NCBI GenBank assembly: GCA_016584305.1
Contig: JACEEZ010011040.1
Location: 90,001-154,000 of the forward strand
Direction: 5' to 3'
Source of the DNA: Chionoecetes opilio
Lineage: Eukaryota; Arthropoda; Malacostraca; Decapoda; Majidae
DNA length: 64,000 bases
In this document: piece by piece, positions 47,858 through 57,064 of the stretch
Layout of the letters: each line of letters starts with the position of its first letter
Numbering within the stretch: position 1 is the first letter of the stretch
Position numbers and translations under genes: made by a program
Notes under the pieces: generated by a model
What the model saw: the letters and a program-made list of their open reading frames with translations, nothing else
The model's database searches: none
What the model was told of the DNA's origin: nothing

Positions 47858-50361
47858 CACAGACAGACAGACAGACAGACACAGACAGACACAGACAGAC
47901 AAACAGACCGACAGACCGACCGACAGACACAGACAGACAGAGACAGACAATCATACAGACATACAGGCAGACAAACAAATTAACAAGCAAACAAACAGAC
48001 AGACAGGCAGACAGGCAAACAAACATACAGACACACATACAGACAAGCGACATACAGACAGACAGACAATGAGTGGGTGTGAGTCCCCAAGTAGAAGAGT
48101 CCAGAGAGACAGGGCAGGAATAAGCCCAGGCCAGTTTCAGATGTATTGGCATAGGTGGGGTTATCGCGATAAATTGTCGTGATAACGATATCGGGTTATC
48201 GGTTATCCGATAAATTTTTTCCCCGCCTTATCGATTCATCGGTATCGCCGATACTTTTGGTTCCAAACTAGCGATAATCGATAATTTTATTTTTTGGTTC
48301 CAGTTTAGCACCGAGGCGAGCCGCGCGTGCCTTGGAGGCAGAAATAGGTAGGTCCGAGCTGGGAACCGAACAACGGTCTAAACCCAGCTAACCGTCTTGA
48401 CGTCTTCTCAAAACGTTCGCTCAACTTCAGTCTCTCACCAGCTGTCGGACGGGGAGGTGTTGCTCCTGCGCGCTCCCGGTTTTACGCATTCTTCGATGAT
48501 TTTTTTCCCTATGTTCCCGTGCTTCTTCCGTTCTAATTTTTTGTGCACGTGTATATGAATATATGTACTATTCGGTGCTATTCTTTAATATCCGTTTATT
48601 GACGTTTTGAACACTTACGCCCCTATTCTAAACTGATCCTATTTTTATTGTAATTTAGTCACACCGTGCCGCGGTGGAGCGCTTGTTCTCCCTTGGCAAG
48701 GACATCAACAGGGCCAAGAGGAGCTCCCTGTCTGATGAAAACTTCAACATGGTCATGTTTATGAAGGGCAACATGCTGCAGAACCTGGTCTAGACTGTGG
48801 CTGTGCTAAAGACATTTTTAGTAGTTTAAACTTTCAAATGTAGTTATTTGACTTAAAAACAGTACTTTTCATTAGTGGAGAGACAGGATAAACATTGAAT
48901 TTAGAAGATATTAGTATGCAAAAGGTAAATGAAGGGTTTTCTAACAGTTTACTGATAGCATTTAAGATTTTTTATTTAATATATCAATATCGTTATCGCT
49001 AGTATCGGAATTTTGGATTTATCGATTTATCGGTTATCGCCTTATCGGGCGATAAATTTATCGGTTATAGCCGATAAGGTTATCGTTATCGATTTATTGG
49101 TTATCGTGATAAATGTTTTTGTTATCGCGCCCACTTATGTGTATTGGTGTAAGTGGTGTAGTGGCGGCTCGGTCCTGACTGGTGCCGAGTCCGTGAGAGG
49201 TCCATCCTGACAGTGTGTATTAACCCCGCGGCGTAATAGTTAAACACTAGACCAGCAACGTGAAGCGCCAACAATCTATAACCAGCAGTTTACTACAGTT
49301 AGCAGTACATTCGTGCAGAAAATTTTACGTTGAAAGAAAAGATTATTACTTTCTTTTAACTGTTGGTGACATTAGTGCAATGGTGTCTTTGGCGATGGGG
49401 AAAGTACTAATCATCTCCTTGTAAATGATAATAGGCACTAATGTCGACAAATATGCATGTTTTGTTCTGAAGTAGTAGTTGTACAGTAGAGTCCCACATA
49501 GAACGAGAAATTGGTCGATAAACAAGGTCGTTTTATGTAAATTCGCTCTATGTGAAACACACAACCTATGGTAAAAAGTGACGTCACAATGCACATCTAC
49601 GTCACGTCATCTGATGGTCTGTACGATATTTCGGCGGTCTATATGAGAACTCCTCGGATTGGCCCTACTTTGATGGCGGAATCATTTTATATAAGAACAT
49701 AAGAAAATAAGGAAGCTACAAGAGGCTGGGAGACCTACATGAGGTAGCTCCTGTTACTTAACACTACTTAAATCCACCTTTCATCCCCATCCATGAATTT
49801 ATCTAGCCTCCTTTTAAAGCTCTCTAATGACTCCACACTAACTACCTGTCTACTGAGTCCATTCCAATCATTTACCACCCTATTTGTGAACCAGTTTGTC
49901 CCTATTTCTTTTTAAATTACGCTTTTCCGGCTTGAATCCACCTTGAATATATGATCACGTTCGTTCCTAACAAAAAATTTGGAATAATGTTTTAGATCGT
50001 TCGTTCCATAAGGGAAACGTTTTATGCAGGATCCTAGTGTGTGTGTGTGTGTGTGTGTGGGTGTGTATTCATCTAGTTGTATTCATCTAGTTGTATTTTA
50101 CAGGGCCAGAGCGACGCTCGTAAGGCCCCGTCTCCATATCAACATTTTTATCATTCATCCTTAGTGCTTAGTTTTGGCCGAAGCCATCACCCCGGAGAGC
50201 AAGTCACAAACCCCGGCTAACACCCGGTACCCATTCACTGCTGGATGGACAGGGGCTCGGGTTTTAAGGAAACAGCCCATATGTTTCCGCTCCGCCCGGG
50301 GATCGAACCCGGGACTTCTCGGTTGTGAACCGAGAGTGCTACCCCTACACTACGGAGTACC

Positions 50362-50418
<57 letters not shown>

Positions 50419-53400
50419 GGTGGGGAACTAACCTTGTTTTCCTGTGTTTCAAAAGTGATGCAGGATGAGAAATAAGTGTTGATACATCTGGTGGTGACAC
50501 AGGCTTACACGGGGTGAGTCACTGCCAGGGCTAGACTAACCGGGCTATGCGATTACCTTGTGGAAGTACAGTAAAACCTCTCATATTCGGACACTCATTA
50601 TTTAGACTTTGACATTATTCGGACCTCTTCCTTCTTTTTTTTTTTCTCTTTTTTTTTTTTTTACTTTAAATTTATTTTCTAAGATATTATCCCCCCACTA
50701 TTCGGATCCTTGCATTACTCGGATCACTCCTTGGCCCAATTAGTCAATTAGTCTGAATATGAGAGGTTTTACTGTATGTGGTAGTAATTAGTACAGGGAA
50801 GTCCCGTTTTACGAGCATTCGGTACACGAGAAATCAATGATACGAGCTGAGTAAATTAGGGTCTATCTTCAATATACGAGATCGAAAATCCAATGCTACG
50901 ACATTCAAACTGGGGTGAGTAAAATTACCAAGTTCAAAATGCGCGCCCTACCACGTTGCATCTGGGCTGTCCAGGGCTGTATGATGATGTTGTGGTGGCC
51001 CCAAGCTTGGGGCCGCACACCTGGCTAATTACCCCTAAAGGTCAAGCCAACACCTGGCGTGGACCTGACTCGCTCGTGACCCAAATTCCTCCTGCACCTC
51101 TGTTGCTGGGTTCCCGCCCTGGCTTCCTAGACCAGCTTCTGTCAGTTACCTACCTACCACCACAGTGAGAGGAACACAGGGAGAGGAGAGTGGTGTTCCT
51201 CTCACTGTAGTGGTTGGTAGGTAACTGACTGAATACAGGACTCCCGGGCTGGACAAAGGGGGATTTTGGTTGACCCCAGTCAGGTCACCCCAAGCAAGGC
51301 GTGACCTGAAGGGTAATTAGCCAGGTGTGCAGCCTGACATTTAGGGGTAATTAGCCAGGTGTGCGGCCCCAACCTTGGGACCCCTACAGTTTATTTTAGC
51401 TTGAAAAACATGTCTTTGATGGGGTCCTGGAACCAAACCTATATTTTACCATTAGTTATGTATTTCGCTATACGAGATTTCGCTTTGCGAGTATGCCAGG
51501 TGGAACCTAACTGCTCGTATCTTCGGGACTTCCCTGTATTCGTTATCGAGGTCCGTAAAAGCGAGGGTTTACTGTAGTTAGTATTGGACAGTGATTTTGA
51601 AGGGAGTGATGGTATCCAATTTTGTTGAATGCGAAGTTAACCATGCACAGTTATTACAGGTATGGATTTTAATTATAGGTAGGAATTGGTATACTGTTTT
51701 GTTTTGTGTTTTGCGGACTGACTCAAGACTACCATTGCAACTTGATGTATTTGTAGGACACTGGAAACCTAGTCATTTTTGTCATTTTTTGTCTATTCAT
51801 TCATTTTTTTGTCTTATTAGTAACCCCCTCACGCCCAGATCTTTACTTTGCCATAAAAAAATCTGATGTTGTCGAGCCATGAAATTACGAAAAGTAACTG
51901 AATATACCAAATTAGTTAGTGGACAAGGAAGCTAAACAGGTCACATCTCTAAAATATTGCTTATATTCACTAGAACTTGTCTAATGGTACCTAAATTACA
52001 ATGGAAATTACGTTCTGGGTCTCAAGGGGTTAACTAGGAGTGTGAAGGTATTAGGGTGTAGGCTACATTTTTTTGAGACTGAGATAGTAGTGTTTATTAT
52101 CTGCATTCTTTTATGAACTGTATTTTTTATTGTATTTAAAAATGATAAACCTGATGACAATTTTATTAGATTTTGAGAGAACAGCATTGGGAAAGTGTTT
52201 ATTGTATAGGATATATCTGATATTTATTAATGCATATGTAGTCATTCATATTCATATATTTTGACAGGTTTAACCCCTTGAGACCCAGAACGTAATTTCC
52301 ATTGTAATTTGGGTACCATTAGACGATTTTTAGTGACTATAAGCAATATTTTATAGCTATGACCTGTTTAGTATCCTTGGCCACTAACTAATTTGATATA
52401 TTCAGTTACTTTTCGTAATTTTATGGCTACAACAGACAATTTTTTTTATAGCCAAGGAAAGATCTGGGCGTGAAGGGGTTAAAAAAGAAGAAAGCTCTGA
52501 CCGGCAGTGGAATTATATAAACTGATAATAATAATAATAATAATAATAATTGGCAGCGAGCGAAGCGAGCTGCTTCTTACCCCATAAGAACCCGTGGAAC
52601 CAATTTTTCTGCCAAAAAGTGAATAACTACTCCTAAATATTGTCGGATTGAGTTGAAATTTGACATGCAAGTAGTGCTGTCAAAATCAATGGGGGTCTGT
52701 GAAACAAACTTATTGCGTAGAACAAGCCCTTAATGAGTAATTAGCGTAATGAGTTAATTGGCTGGAACGTGGCTCGCTGCCACGTTCCAGCCATAAGAAC
52801 TGAGCCAAAAGCAAAGGGGCCAGAGGCTGGATGCCTATACCTGATGATTAAATAAACACATACACACCAGCCTATCACTATTATATTATATCTTCTATTA
52901 TTTAGGCTATTATTATTATTATTATTTATTATTCACTATCACTATTTTTGTTATACCATCACTATTAACCCCTTCACGCCCAGATCTTTCCTTGGCTATA
53001 TAAAATCGTCTGTTGTTAGCCATAAAATTACGAAAAGTAACTGAATATACCAAATTAGATAGTGGACAAGGATACTAAACAGGTCATAGCTATAAAATAT
53101 TGCTTATAGTCACTAAAATCGTCTAATGGTACCCAAATTACAATAGAAATTACGTTCTGGGTCTCAAGGGGTAAAACAAAAATCCATAAATATGTTGTTG
53201 TTTTTTCTTCCACAGATTGCCAGTCGGATAATAGGTCGACCTTTAGTGGTGACCTTAGTTGCTCCTGACCTCGTACAACACCCACAGACCCTCACCTGGT
53301 CACACAGCAGTCCCCACCGGGTAAGCGAGCCCCCCTACCATGACCAAATTATTGACCATGAATGTCATCTTTTTATGCATACTTGATAACTCCCACAAAC

Positions 53401-55724
53401 ATTTCTGAATCAATATACATATAAGCACATCTCATCAGTTTCTTTCTTTATCTCTTTGAGCAGTGTGGCGATGTGAAGGCTATAGCGTACCCTGGCCTGT
53501 ACCACCACTACTGGGAGGACCATATTGTATCTGATAAGACAAAGGTATGTATGTGTATTTACCTAGTTGTAACACACAGGCTATATATTTCTGCCCATTA
53601 TCATACCAAATCTTAAGGAAAAGGTGGATGTGTATACCTAGTTGTAACCAAAGGTGGGCACTGGGCACCAAACCGTTAATCCGTTAATCGTTAATTAACG
53701 AAGTTAACATTTTCGTTAATGATTTAACTTTAAAGTTAACTTTGGAAATCATTAATTAACTAATTAACTTCCGTTACATTTAACTTCCGTTAACTCAAGT
53801 CCGCTAACCCCCCCAATTTTTTTTTTTATTTCTTTCAGCCACTTTATCAATATTTTTTTTTAGTTTAATACTAATACTGTTTCATTTAAGTTTTTTTTTC
53901 ACCCTTTTCTGGCTCTAAAAGCCTTTAAAAACCTAAAACAGGGCCAAAACTATGAAATCAGCCTTTTTTAGGTTTTTTTTAAAGTTAAAACTATAAAATC
54001 TACCTTTTTTTTTTTTTTTTTAACTCTAAAGCAAAAAAAAAAAACTATAGTTTTTGGGTTCTAAAGCCCTTAAAAAACCCCATAAAGGCTGATTTTATAG
54101 TTTTGGCACTTTTCAAAGGTGTTTTTAGGTGGTTTTAGAGCAAAAACAGATTTTTTTTTCTTTTTTCTAGAATAAAAATTAACGTTAACGGTTAATCGAT
54201 AACTTCCGTTACATTTTTTAAAGAATTAACTGATTAACGGTTATCGAAGTAAATTTTTTGGAAAACGGATTAACGGTTAACGAAGTTAACTTTTTGATTA
54301 ACGGCGACCACCACTGGTTGTAACATACAGGCTATATATTTCTGCCCATTATCATACCAAATATATTCTCTAACTTACTTATTTAACTTACATGTACTTA
54401 TTATTTACTTGACTTACTTACTTACTTATTTAACTTACCAACTTATTGATCCAACCCCTTTCTGTTTTCTCTTACTTTCTTCTTTTTGAGGACTATTTTG
54501 TAAGTTGGTGGGCTTTTTGTTTCCTTTTTTTTCTTCCTTGGCCAGTCCTTTTTGATGTCAACATAAAAAAGAATGCAAATACAGGACTTGAGGTACACTC
54601 GTGTGGGCCTGTCTCCGTATCTGTATTGATGCTGTTTTCTTTAAATGTATGCACAGTTATAAGTATATCCATTATAAGTATTCATAATATAACCAAGTCA
54701 ATCAATTAATTATTTATGCCATGCCATGATATTTGATGCCAGGAGAAGGGAATACTATGCTTCTAATTAATTTCAGATGTATTTTATCATAGTTAACCAT
54801 ATTATCAGGTAAACACAGGCATCATTTTAAGCATGTAAGATAGAATGGAATTTTCGCCTCGTTAAAAAAAATAGACTACAGTCAAATCAGCAAAGAAGTG
54901 TAAGTATATCCATTGTAAGCATTGATAATATAAGCCAATCAATTAATTAGTCATGTCAGTAAGAGAGAGTAAGAGTGATGTCAGCAAGGAAGAGTAAGGA
55001 TATCTATTGCAGCCATGGAAATAATAATAATAATAACATAAGCAAGTCAATTAATTATGTTAAGAGTCAAGTCAGCTTGGAATATATAAGAAAGTCAATC
55101 AACTATTTATATCAGCAAGAGAGCATAAGAACATAACAACATAAGAAAATAAGGAAGCTATAAGAGGCCGTGAGGCCTACACGAGGTAGTTCCTGTTACT
55201 TAACACTACCTACATCCACCTTTCATCCCCATCCATGAATTTATCTAGCCTCATTTTAAAGCTCCCTAATGACTCTGCACTAACTACCTGTCTACTGAGT
55301 CCATTCCAATCATTTACCACCCTATTTGTGAACCAGTTTTTCCATATATCTTTTTTAAATTTAAAGAGCTTAAAGCAGCCCGTTTATTGTGTTGTCAGAC
55401 GCGGCGGCCTGACGTAGCATTGGCCATCCACCCGGGCGTGCACACGGACGCTATGATGGCCCTGTGGCAGCCCACGCTGCTGCTGCTGGCCCGGGAACGC
55501 GTACCCCTGGCCATGACCACCTATAACCTGACCGAATACGACGAGACTGTGGAGGTGATTCTTTTTTCCTTTTTTGTGTGTGTGTGTGTGTGTGTTTTTT
55601 TTTTCTTCCATGTATTCAATTTTTTAGCGTTACATTATTTTTTGACGGACTGTGCTACCTGTTCTTGTGGTGGTGGTAGTTGTAGTGGTTGTAGTAGTAG
55701 TAGTAGTGGTGGTAGTTGTAGTGA

Positions 55725-55755
<31 letters not shown>

Positions 55756-56159
55756 AGTAGTAGTAGTGGTGGTAGTAGTAGTAGTTGTATTGGTGGTAGT
55801 GGTGGTAGTGATGGTCATATTATTATTATTGTTAATGTGGTAGTATAAATAGTAGTAATAAGTAGTAGTCGCAATAGTAGTAATAGTAGTGGTAGTAGTT
55901 GTAGGAGCATAGGAGAGTCATAGGAGCATTCATAATCGTAGGAGGCCTCACTTCCCCCTGAGGAACCTTTGTTGTCATCCCTCAGAAACTGGCGCCCCTC
56001 GGGTTCAACATGATCCGCCAGGGGAAGAACACACTGGGCTCCCTCCACATCAAGCAGACGCCCTATGAGCCAGACCATGTATGGGCCGCCAACAGCTTCC
56101 TCATCGCTATTGACAACAGGACCAGCGATGGGCAGGAGGGCAGTGGTGTGTTGGAATAG
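37512..56159 (+). CDS. MSS51-like MYND zinc-finger protein, eight exons
   Basis: Exons 37512-37731, 39035-39156, 40047-40224, 47169-47380, 53216-53320, 53464-53544, 55399-55554 and 55986-56159 (1248 nt, 415 aa) all have GT-AG borders and join in phase. Exon 1 is preceded by an acceptor (ttccgacag), so a 5' UTR exon lies upstream. A MYND finger spans exons 1-2: C66-x2-C69, C79-x2-C82, C88-x3-C92, H100-x3-C104. The C-terminal half ('[13 protein letters not shown]', '[13 protein letters not shown]', '[11 protein letters not shown]', '[12 protein letters not shown]', '[12 protein letters not shown]', '[14 protein letters not shown]') matches the MSS51/ZMYND17 C-terminal domain. Yeast Mss51 activates COX1 translation, and vertebrate MSS51 is a muscle mitochondrial protein; the function of arthropod members is unknown to me. 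Orthology to MSS51 rather than another MYND relative is inferred. The gene spans 18.6 kb, nearly all introns built of repeats. Confidence 0.88.
38172..38874. mobile_element. TTAA-target element, family 5, in intron 1
   Basis: TTAA at 38172-38175 and 38871-38874. The ends are CCCTCTCACGCACAG and its partner CCCTCACACACG. About 695 bp, with repeated 'gattcgcgtcaaaa' motifs and no coding capacity. A truncated copy lies at 35430-35715 within the duplicated block. Confidence 0.8.
39265..39476. mobile_element. TA-target MITE in intron 2
   Basis: Ends gtctatttttttt-aacgaggc and gcctcgttt-aaaaaaatagac are inverse, with TA on both sides. A 5'-truncated second copy is at 54727-54888. Confidence 0.8.
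39645..39695. repeat. (GT)n microsatellite
   Basis: Pure GT run in intron 2. A second one is at 39846-39894. Confidence 0.95.
39949..40044. repeat. (CT)n microsatellite forming the exon 3 pyrimidine tract
   Basis: About 85 bases of CT repeats end in a 12-C run and then AG at 40045-40046, the acceptor of exon 3. The splice-site pyrimidine tract is therefore itself a microsatellite. Confidence 0.95.
40274..40446. repeat. (GA)n / (GACAGA)n microsatellite in intron 3
   Basis: Starts 50 bases after the exon 3 donor. It gives long low-complexity open frames on both strands, which are not genes. Confidence 0.95.
40571..40657 (+). repeat. Duplicate of the exon 3 end plus donor
   Basis: Copy of about 40190-40266: the last coding bases ('[12 protein letters not shown]'), the donor CCAG|GTGGGT and the following 'gtaggcaggcgtgacat'. 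It differs by one base in the coding part and by GT repeat length. It lacks the start of the exon and has no acceptor of its own. Confidence 0.85.
40675..40930 (-). pseudogene. LINE family B ORF2 C-terminus
   Basis: Antisense 62-codon open piece: R-G-H-T-K-Q-L, then '[19 protein letters not shown]', then 'LKERLD', ending 'YGDGTPPV' and a stop. This is a typical non-LTR retrotransposon terminus, followed by a 3' tail with 'ctgtaaaacactactaggta' and CA repeats. A tail-only copy is at 40973-41065. Confidence 0.85.
41086..41290. repeat. CCCTTATATTA array with decoy acceptor-like units
   Basis: Repeated 'cccttatatta' and 'cccttatattatcac' units. Twice they include 'aacagaagyac', which copies the acceptor and first bases of exon 4 (ttaacag|aagcgccaga). 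A related patch lies at 46105-46180, next to the element that precedes exon 4. Confidence 0.8.
41291..42329. other. Intron 3 stretch without a recognised gene
   Basis: No convincing exon. At about 42025-42045 the minus strand has an exact RNA polymerase III B-box (ggttcgagtcc), but no convincing A-box or full tRNA fold, so a decayed SINE is possible. Confidence 0.4.
42180..42470. promoter_or_regulatory. Promoter-like cluster of CCAAT and ATGGCGGC motifs
   Basis: Three ATTGG boxes (inverse CCAAT), two of them in a 27-bp repeat with 'tgtagcgaggcctctgattg' (42372-42438), stand between three NF-Y/YY1-like neighbours: atggcggc at 42192, atggcggc at 42341 and gccgccat at 42456. This lies inside intron 3. 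Whether it drives any transcript is unknown. Confidence 0.35.
43378..43870. repeat. Three tandem ~165-180-bp units
   Basis: Each unit has 'caatttacgggttccc', 'aatattcaaggctatgtaag', 'gggtaagaaagggtgtgg', 'caatatatgcacgctaaatg' and 'gtaaaaa-ggggtatt'. Copies start near 43385, 43563 and 43728. Confidence 0.85.
44005..44034. mobile_element. Fragment of the CTACCGTAG fold-back end
   Basis: Reads 'gcagctggcgactatactgt' and 'tatctacggtag', matching the right ends at 3225 and 20310. Confidence 0.65.
44495..44965 (-). pseudogene. LINE family B C-terminus with a 66-bp internal expansion
   Basis: Minus-strand coding remnant: R-G-H-T-K-K-L-K, then '[19 protein letters not shown]', '[15 protein letters not shown]' and 'QGDGTPPV' before a stop. 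N-terminal to this, a 66-bp unit (22 aa, '[20 protein letters not shown]') is repeated about four times (44712-44965). Confidence 0.85.
44990..45537 (-). mobile_element. tRNA-headed SINE with an internal 33-bp array
   Basis: The minus-strand head (about 45460-45535) has an A-box-like 'tagcagagtggttagcg' and a B-box 'gagttcgatcc'. The body carries 6-8 copies of a 33-bp unit ('gattagaggctcatgcatta' plus 'tagtgatgcctgt', 45096-45350), one stretch of which is garbled. The tail is AAAT-rich (44966-44985). Confidence 0.7.
45865..46100 (+). mobile_element. LINE family A 3' end, sense, best-preserved coding
   Basis: Clean open C-terminus: '[19 protein letters not shown]', '[13 protein letters not shown]', 'MDGDERWM' and a stop, then the tail 'cctcttgtagctccttattt'. 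Confidence 0.85.
46181..47165. mobile_element. TTAA-target element, family 3, copy 2, touching exon 4
   Basis: TTAA at 46181-46184 and 47162-47165; inverted ends AGTAATCGTCCAGACC / GGTCTGGACGATTACT. It contains two TGACGTCA palindromes (about 46355 and 46960). The right TTAA is followed by only CAG before exon 4 begins at 47169. Confidence 0.85.
47447..47656 (+). mobile_element. MITE family 1 in intron 4
   Basis: TTAA at 47447-47450 and 47653-47656, standard ends, 67 bp after the exon 4 donor. Confidence 0.9.
47815..48070. repeat. (ACAG)n microsatellite
   Basis: Array of acag units with aaac and cgac variants. Cys/Leu/Ser-rich antisense open frames are artefacts. Confidence 0.95.
48150..49139 (+). 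mobile_element. hAT-type DNA transposon derivative (990 bp)
   Basis: Exact 8-bp target duplication tgtattgg at 48142-48149 and 49140-49147. The inverted ends are CATAGGTGGGGTTATCGCGA and CATAAGTGGGCGCGATAAC. Subterminal regions are packed with GATAA/TTATCG motifs. It holds only the 3' end of a transposase gene, so it is non-autonomous. Confidence 0.92.
48662..48793 (+). pseudogene. hAT transposase C-terminal dimerisation fragment
   Basis: 43 codons to a TAG: '[20 protein letters not shown]' followed by '[15 protein letters not shown]'. This is the A-x-V-E-R-x-F-S core of the hAT dimerisation domain. It is preceded by tattgtaatttag|T, a likely old 3' splice site, so it looks like the last exon of a transposase gene. 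Confidence 0.9.
49484..50039. mobile_element. TA-target MITE split by LINE A
   Basis: Left end CAGTAGAGTCCCACATAGAACG after TA (split here: cagtagagtccc, acatagaacg). The right end is its diverged inverse (cgttttatgcaggatcctagtg). A LINE A copy sits inside. Confidence 0.55.
49694..49945 (-). mobile_element. LINE family A 3' end, antisense
   Basis: From 'ataagaacataagaaaataa' through the complement of 'MDGDERW' and of the W-N-G-L-S motif to 'cttttccggcttgaatcc'. Confidence 0.85.
50040..50365 (-). mobile_element. tRNA-Val-derived SINE with a LINE-B-like tail
   Basis: Minus strand: a tRNA-like head (50289-50358) with stem ctcgg/ccgag, loop ttcacaa (anticodon CAC, valine) and B-box gggttcgatcc. 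The acceptor stem pairs 6 of 7 bases. The body follows, and the tail ('ctggccctgtaaaatacaac', 'tagatgaatacac', CA repeats) resembles the LINE B 3' tail. A retroposon is more likely than a working tRNA gene. Confidence 0.8.
50569..50774. mobile_element. pogo/Tigger-like MITE
   Basis: TA-flanked, with ends CAGTAAAACCTCTCATATTC and the exact complement GAATATGAGAGGTTTTACTG. 206 bp, no coding. Confidence 0.9.
50794..51536 (+). mobile_element. MITE family 6, intact copy
   Basis: TA-flanked. It starts CAGGGAAGTCCCG and ends CGGGACTTCCCTG (13-bp perfect inverted ends, with further similarity 'tacgagca' / 'tgctcgta'). 743 bp, with an internal inverted block around 51155-51230 (gagaggaacac). Reference copy for 31990-32770 and 35716-36165. 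Confidence 0.9.
51820..52033 (+). mobile_element. MITE family 1 in intron 4
   Basis: Standard ends. The right TTAA is at 52030-52033; the left TTAA has decayed. Confidence 0.85.
52270..52482 (-). mobile_element. MITE family 1 in intron 4
   Basis: TTAA at 52270-52273 and 52479-52482, inverse orientation to the copy 240 bp upstream. Confidence 0.9.
52515..52800. repeat. (AAT)n-headed dispersed repeat with a terminal hairpin
   Basis: AAT run, then 'ggcagcgagcgaagcgagct', ending in a perfect 14-bp stem (GGCTGGAACGTGGC, loop tcgct, 52760-52792). It may be a small retroposon or a Helitron-like end; not decided. Confidence 0.5.
52965..53174 (+). mobile_element. MITE family 1 just upstream of exon 5
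   Basis: Left TTAA at 52965-52968; the right end 'ctcaagggg-taaaa' is slightly decayed. It ends about 41 bp before exon 5 (53216). Confidence 0.85.
53649..54316. mobile_element. hAT-type MITE (668 bp) in intron 6
   Basis: Exact 8-bp target duplication gttgtaac at 53641-53648 and 54317-54324. The ends CAAAGGTGGGCAC / CAGTGGTGGTCGC are related inverse repeats. Subterminal regions are filled with GTTAAT/ATTAAC motifs. No transposase. Confidence 0.85.
54727..54888. mobile_element. Second, truncated copy of the intron 2 TA MITE
   Basis: Matches 39329-39474 ('atatttgatgccaggagaag' to 'aaaaaaatagacta') and lacks the left end. Confidence 0.75.
55127..55372 (-). mobile_element. LINE family A 3' end, antisense, near exon 7
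   Basis: From 'taacaacataagaaaataag' to the complement of the W-F-x-N region. It ends about 25 bp before the exon 7 acceptor (gtgttgtcag|ACG). Confidence 0.85.
55664..55910. repeat. (GTA/GTG)n microsatellite in intron 7
   Basis: Imperfect trinucleotide array. It gives homopolymer-like Val, Ser/Gly or Thr open frames only. Confidence 0.95.
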
Positions 56160-56285
56160 CCGAGACACTCACACACACACACATGCAGTTACACTCATGC
56201 AGGCAACACACCTGAGAGGTCCTAGTGTACAGTAACACACTAACACTAAGGATGGTGGTGATGAGGTAGGTAGTGGTGTGTGCAA

Positions 56286-56511
56286 GGCCCGTACCAAGAG
56301 TCATGATGAAGGTCCAGCGACGAACAATGAACGACCGAGGAAGGGTACCATAAAAGGGATATTTTTCGGAATGAAGGTCAGCACGAAGACACGGGGACCC
56401 CTGTGACCGTCGTCGCTGCTCTTCATTCCGAAAAATATCCCTTTTATGGTACCCTTCCTCGGTCGTTCGTTGTTCGTCGCTGGACCTTCATCATGACTCT
56501 TGGTACGGGCC
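56286..56511. mobile_element. Near-perfect palindrome after the MSS51-like stop
   Basis: Arms 56286-56375 and 56422-56511 (90 bp each) are complementary with a single mismatch; the loop is 46 bp. The trinucleotide caa flanks both sides (56283-56285, 56512-56514), a possible 3-bp target duplication. It starts 127 bp after the stop, so it probably lies in the 3' UTR. Confidence 0.9.
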
Positions 56512-56928
56512 CAAGACTGCTCTTTTCTGTATTGTTTGATGTGCAATGTTTACTTGCTCTCTCATATTGCTGTTAGCCTCTCAATGATTTCACAGTTTCC
56601 ATATTTAAGGACTAATTTTACATTTTGATTTATTTTCATAACATGTTTGCTCGGTAGAAAAGATTTTTTTTGTTATTCAATTGAAAATTCAATTTTATTA
56701 ATTCATATAGGTAAGCGATTATGCAGATTATGGAGGAAACTCAATTTATAATTCTGCTTAGAAATCATAGGATAAATGTTTAACTTTTATGCCATCCAAA
56801 GATTTCTACTTGTGATTTCATATATTTTTGGACTCACTTTAACATTTATTACAAATGAACTGATAGAATAATGTGCAATTAAGCTTCTCCACTTTGGTGT
56901 TGTCCGACAGGCTGCTTGTAAGTGGATG

Positions 56929-57064
56929 GACATTTCAGCTTAAGACATGAGCCAGGATATTTCAGCTTACTACATGAGCCAGGATATTTCAGCTTAAGAC
57001 ATGAGCCAGGATATTTCAGCTTAATGCATGAGCCAGGATATTTCAGCTTAATACATGAGCCAGA
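56929..57064. repeat. 27-bp tandem repeat, five copies
   Basis: Units of 'gatatttcagcttaa' plus 'gacatgagccag' with few changes. Confidence 0.95.

Noticed and set aside
50289..50358. Functional tRNA-Val(CAC) gene
   Set aside because: One acceptor-stem mismatch, and it continues into a SINE body with a LINE-like tail, so it is a retroposon head.
55387..55848. 153-codon open frame running past exon 7
   Set aside because: The real exon ends at the GTGATT donor at 55555; the rest is intron with GT and GTA microsatellites.
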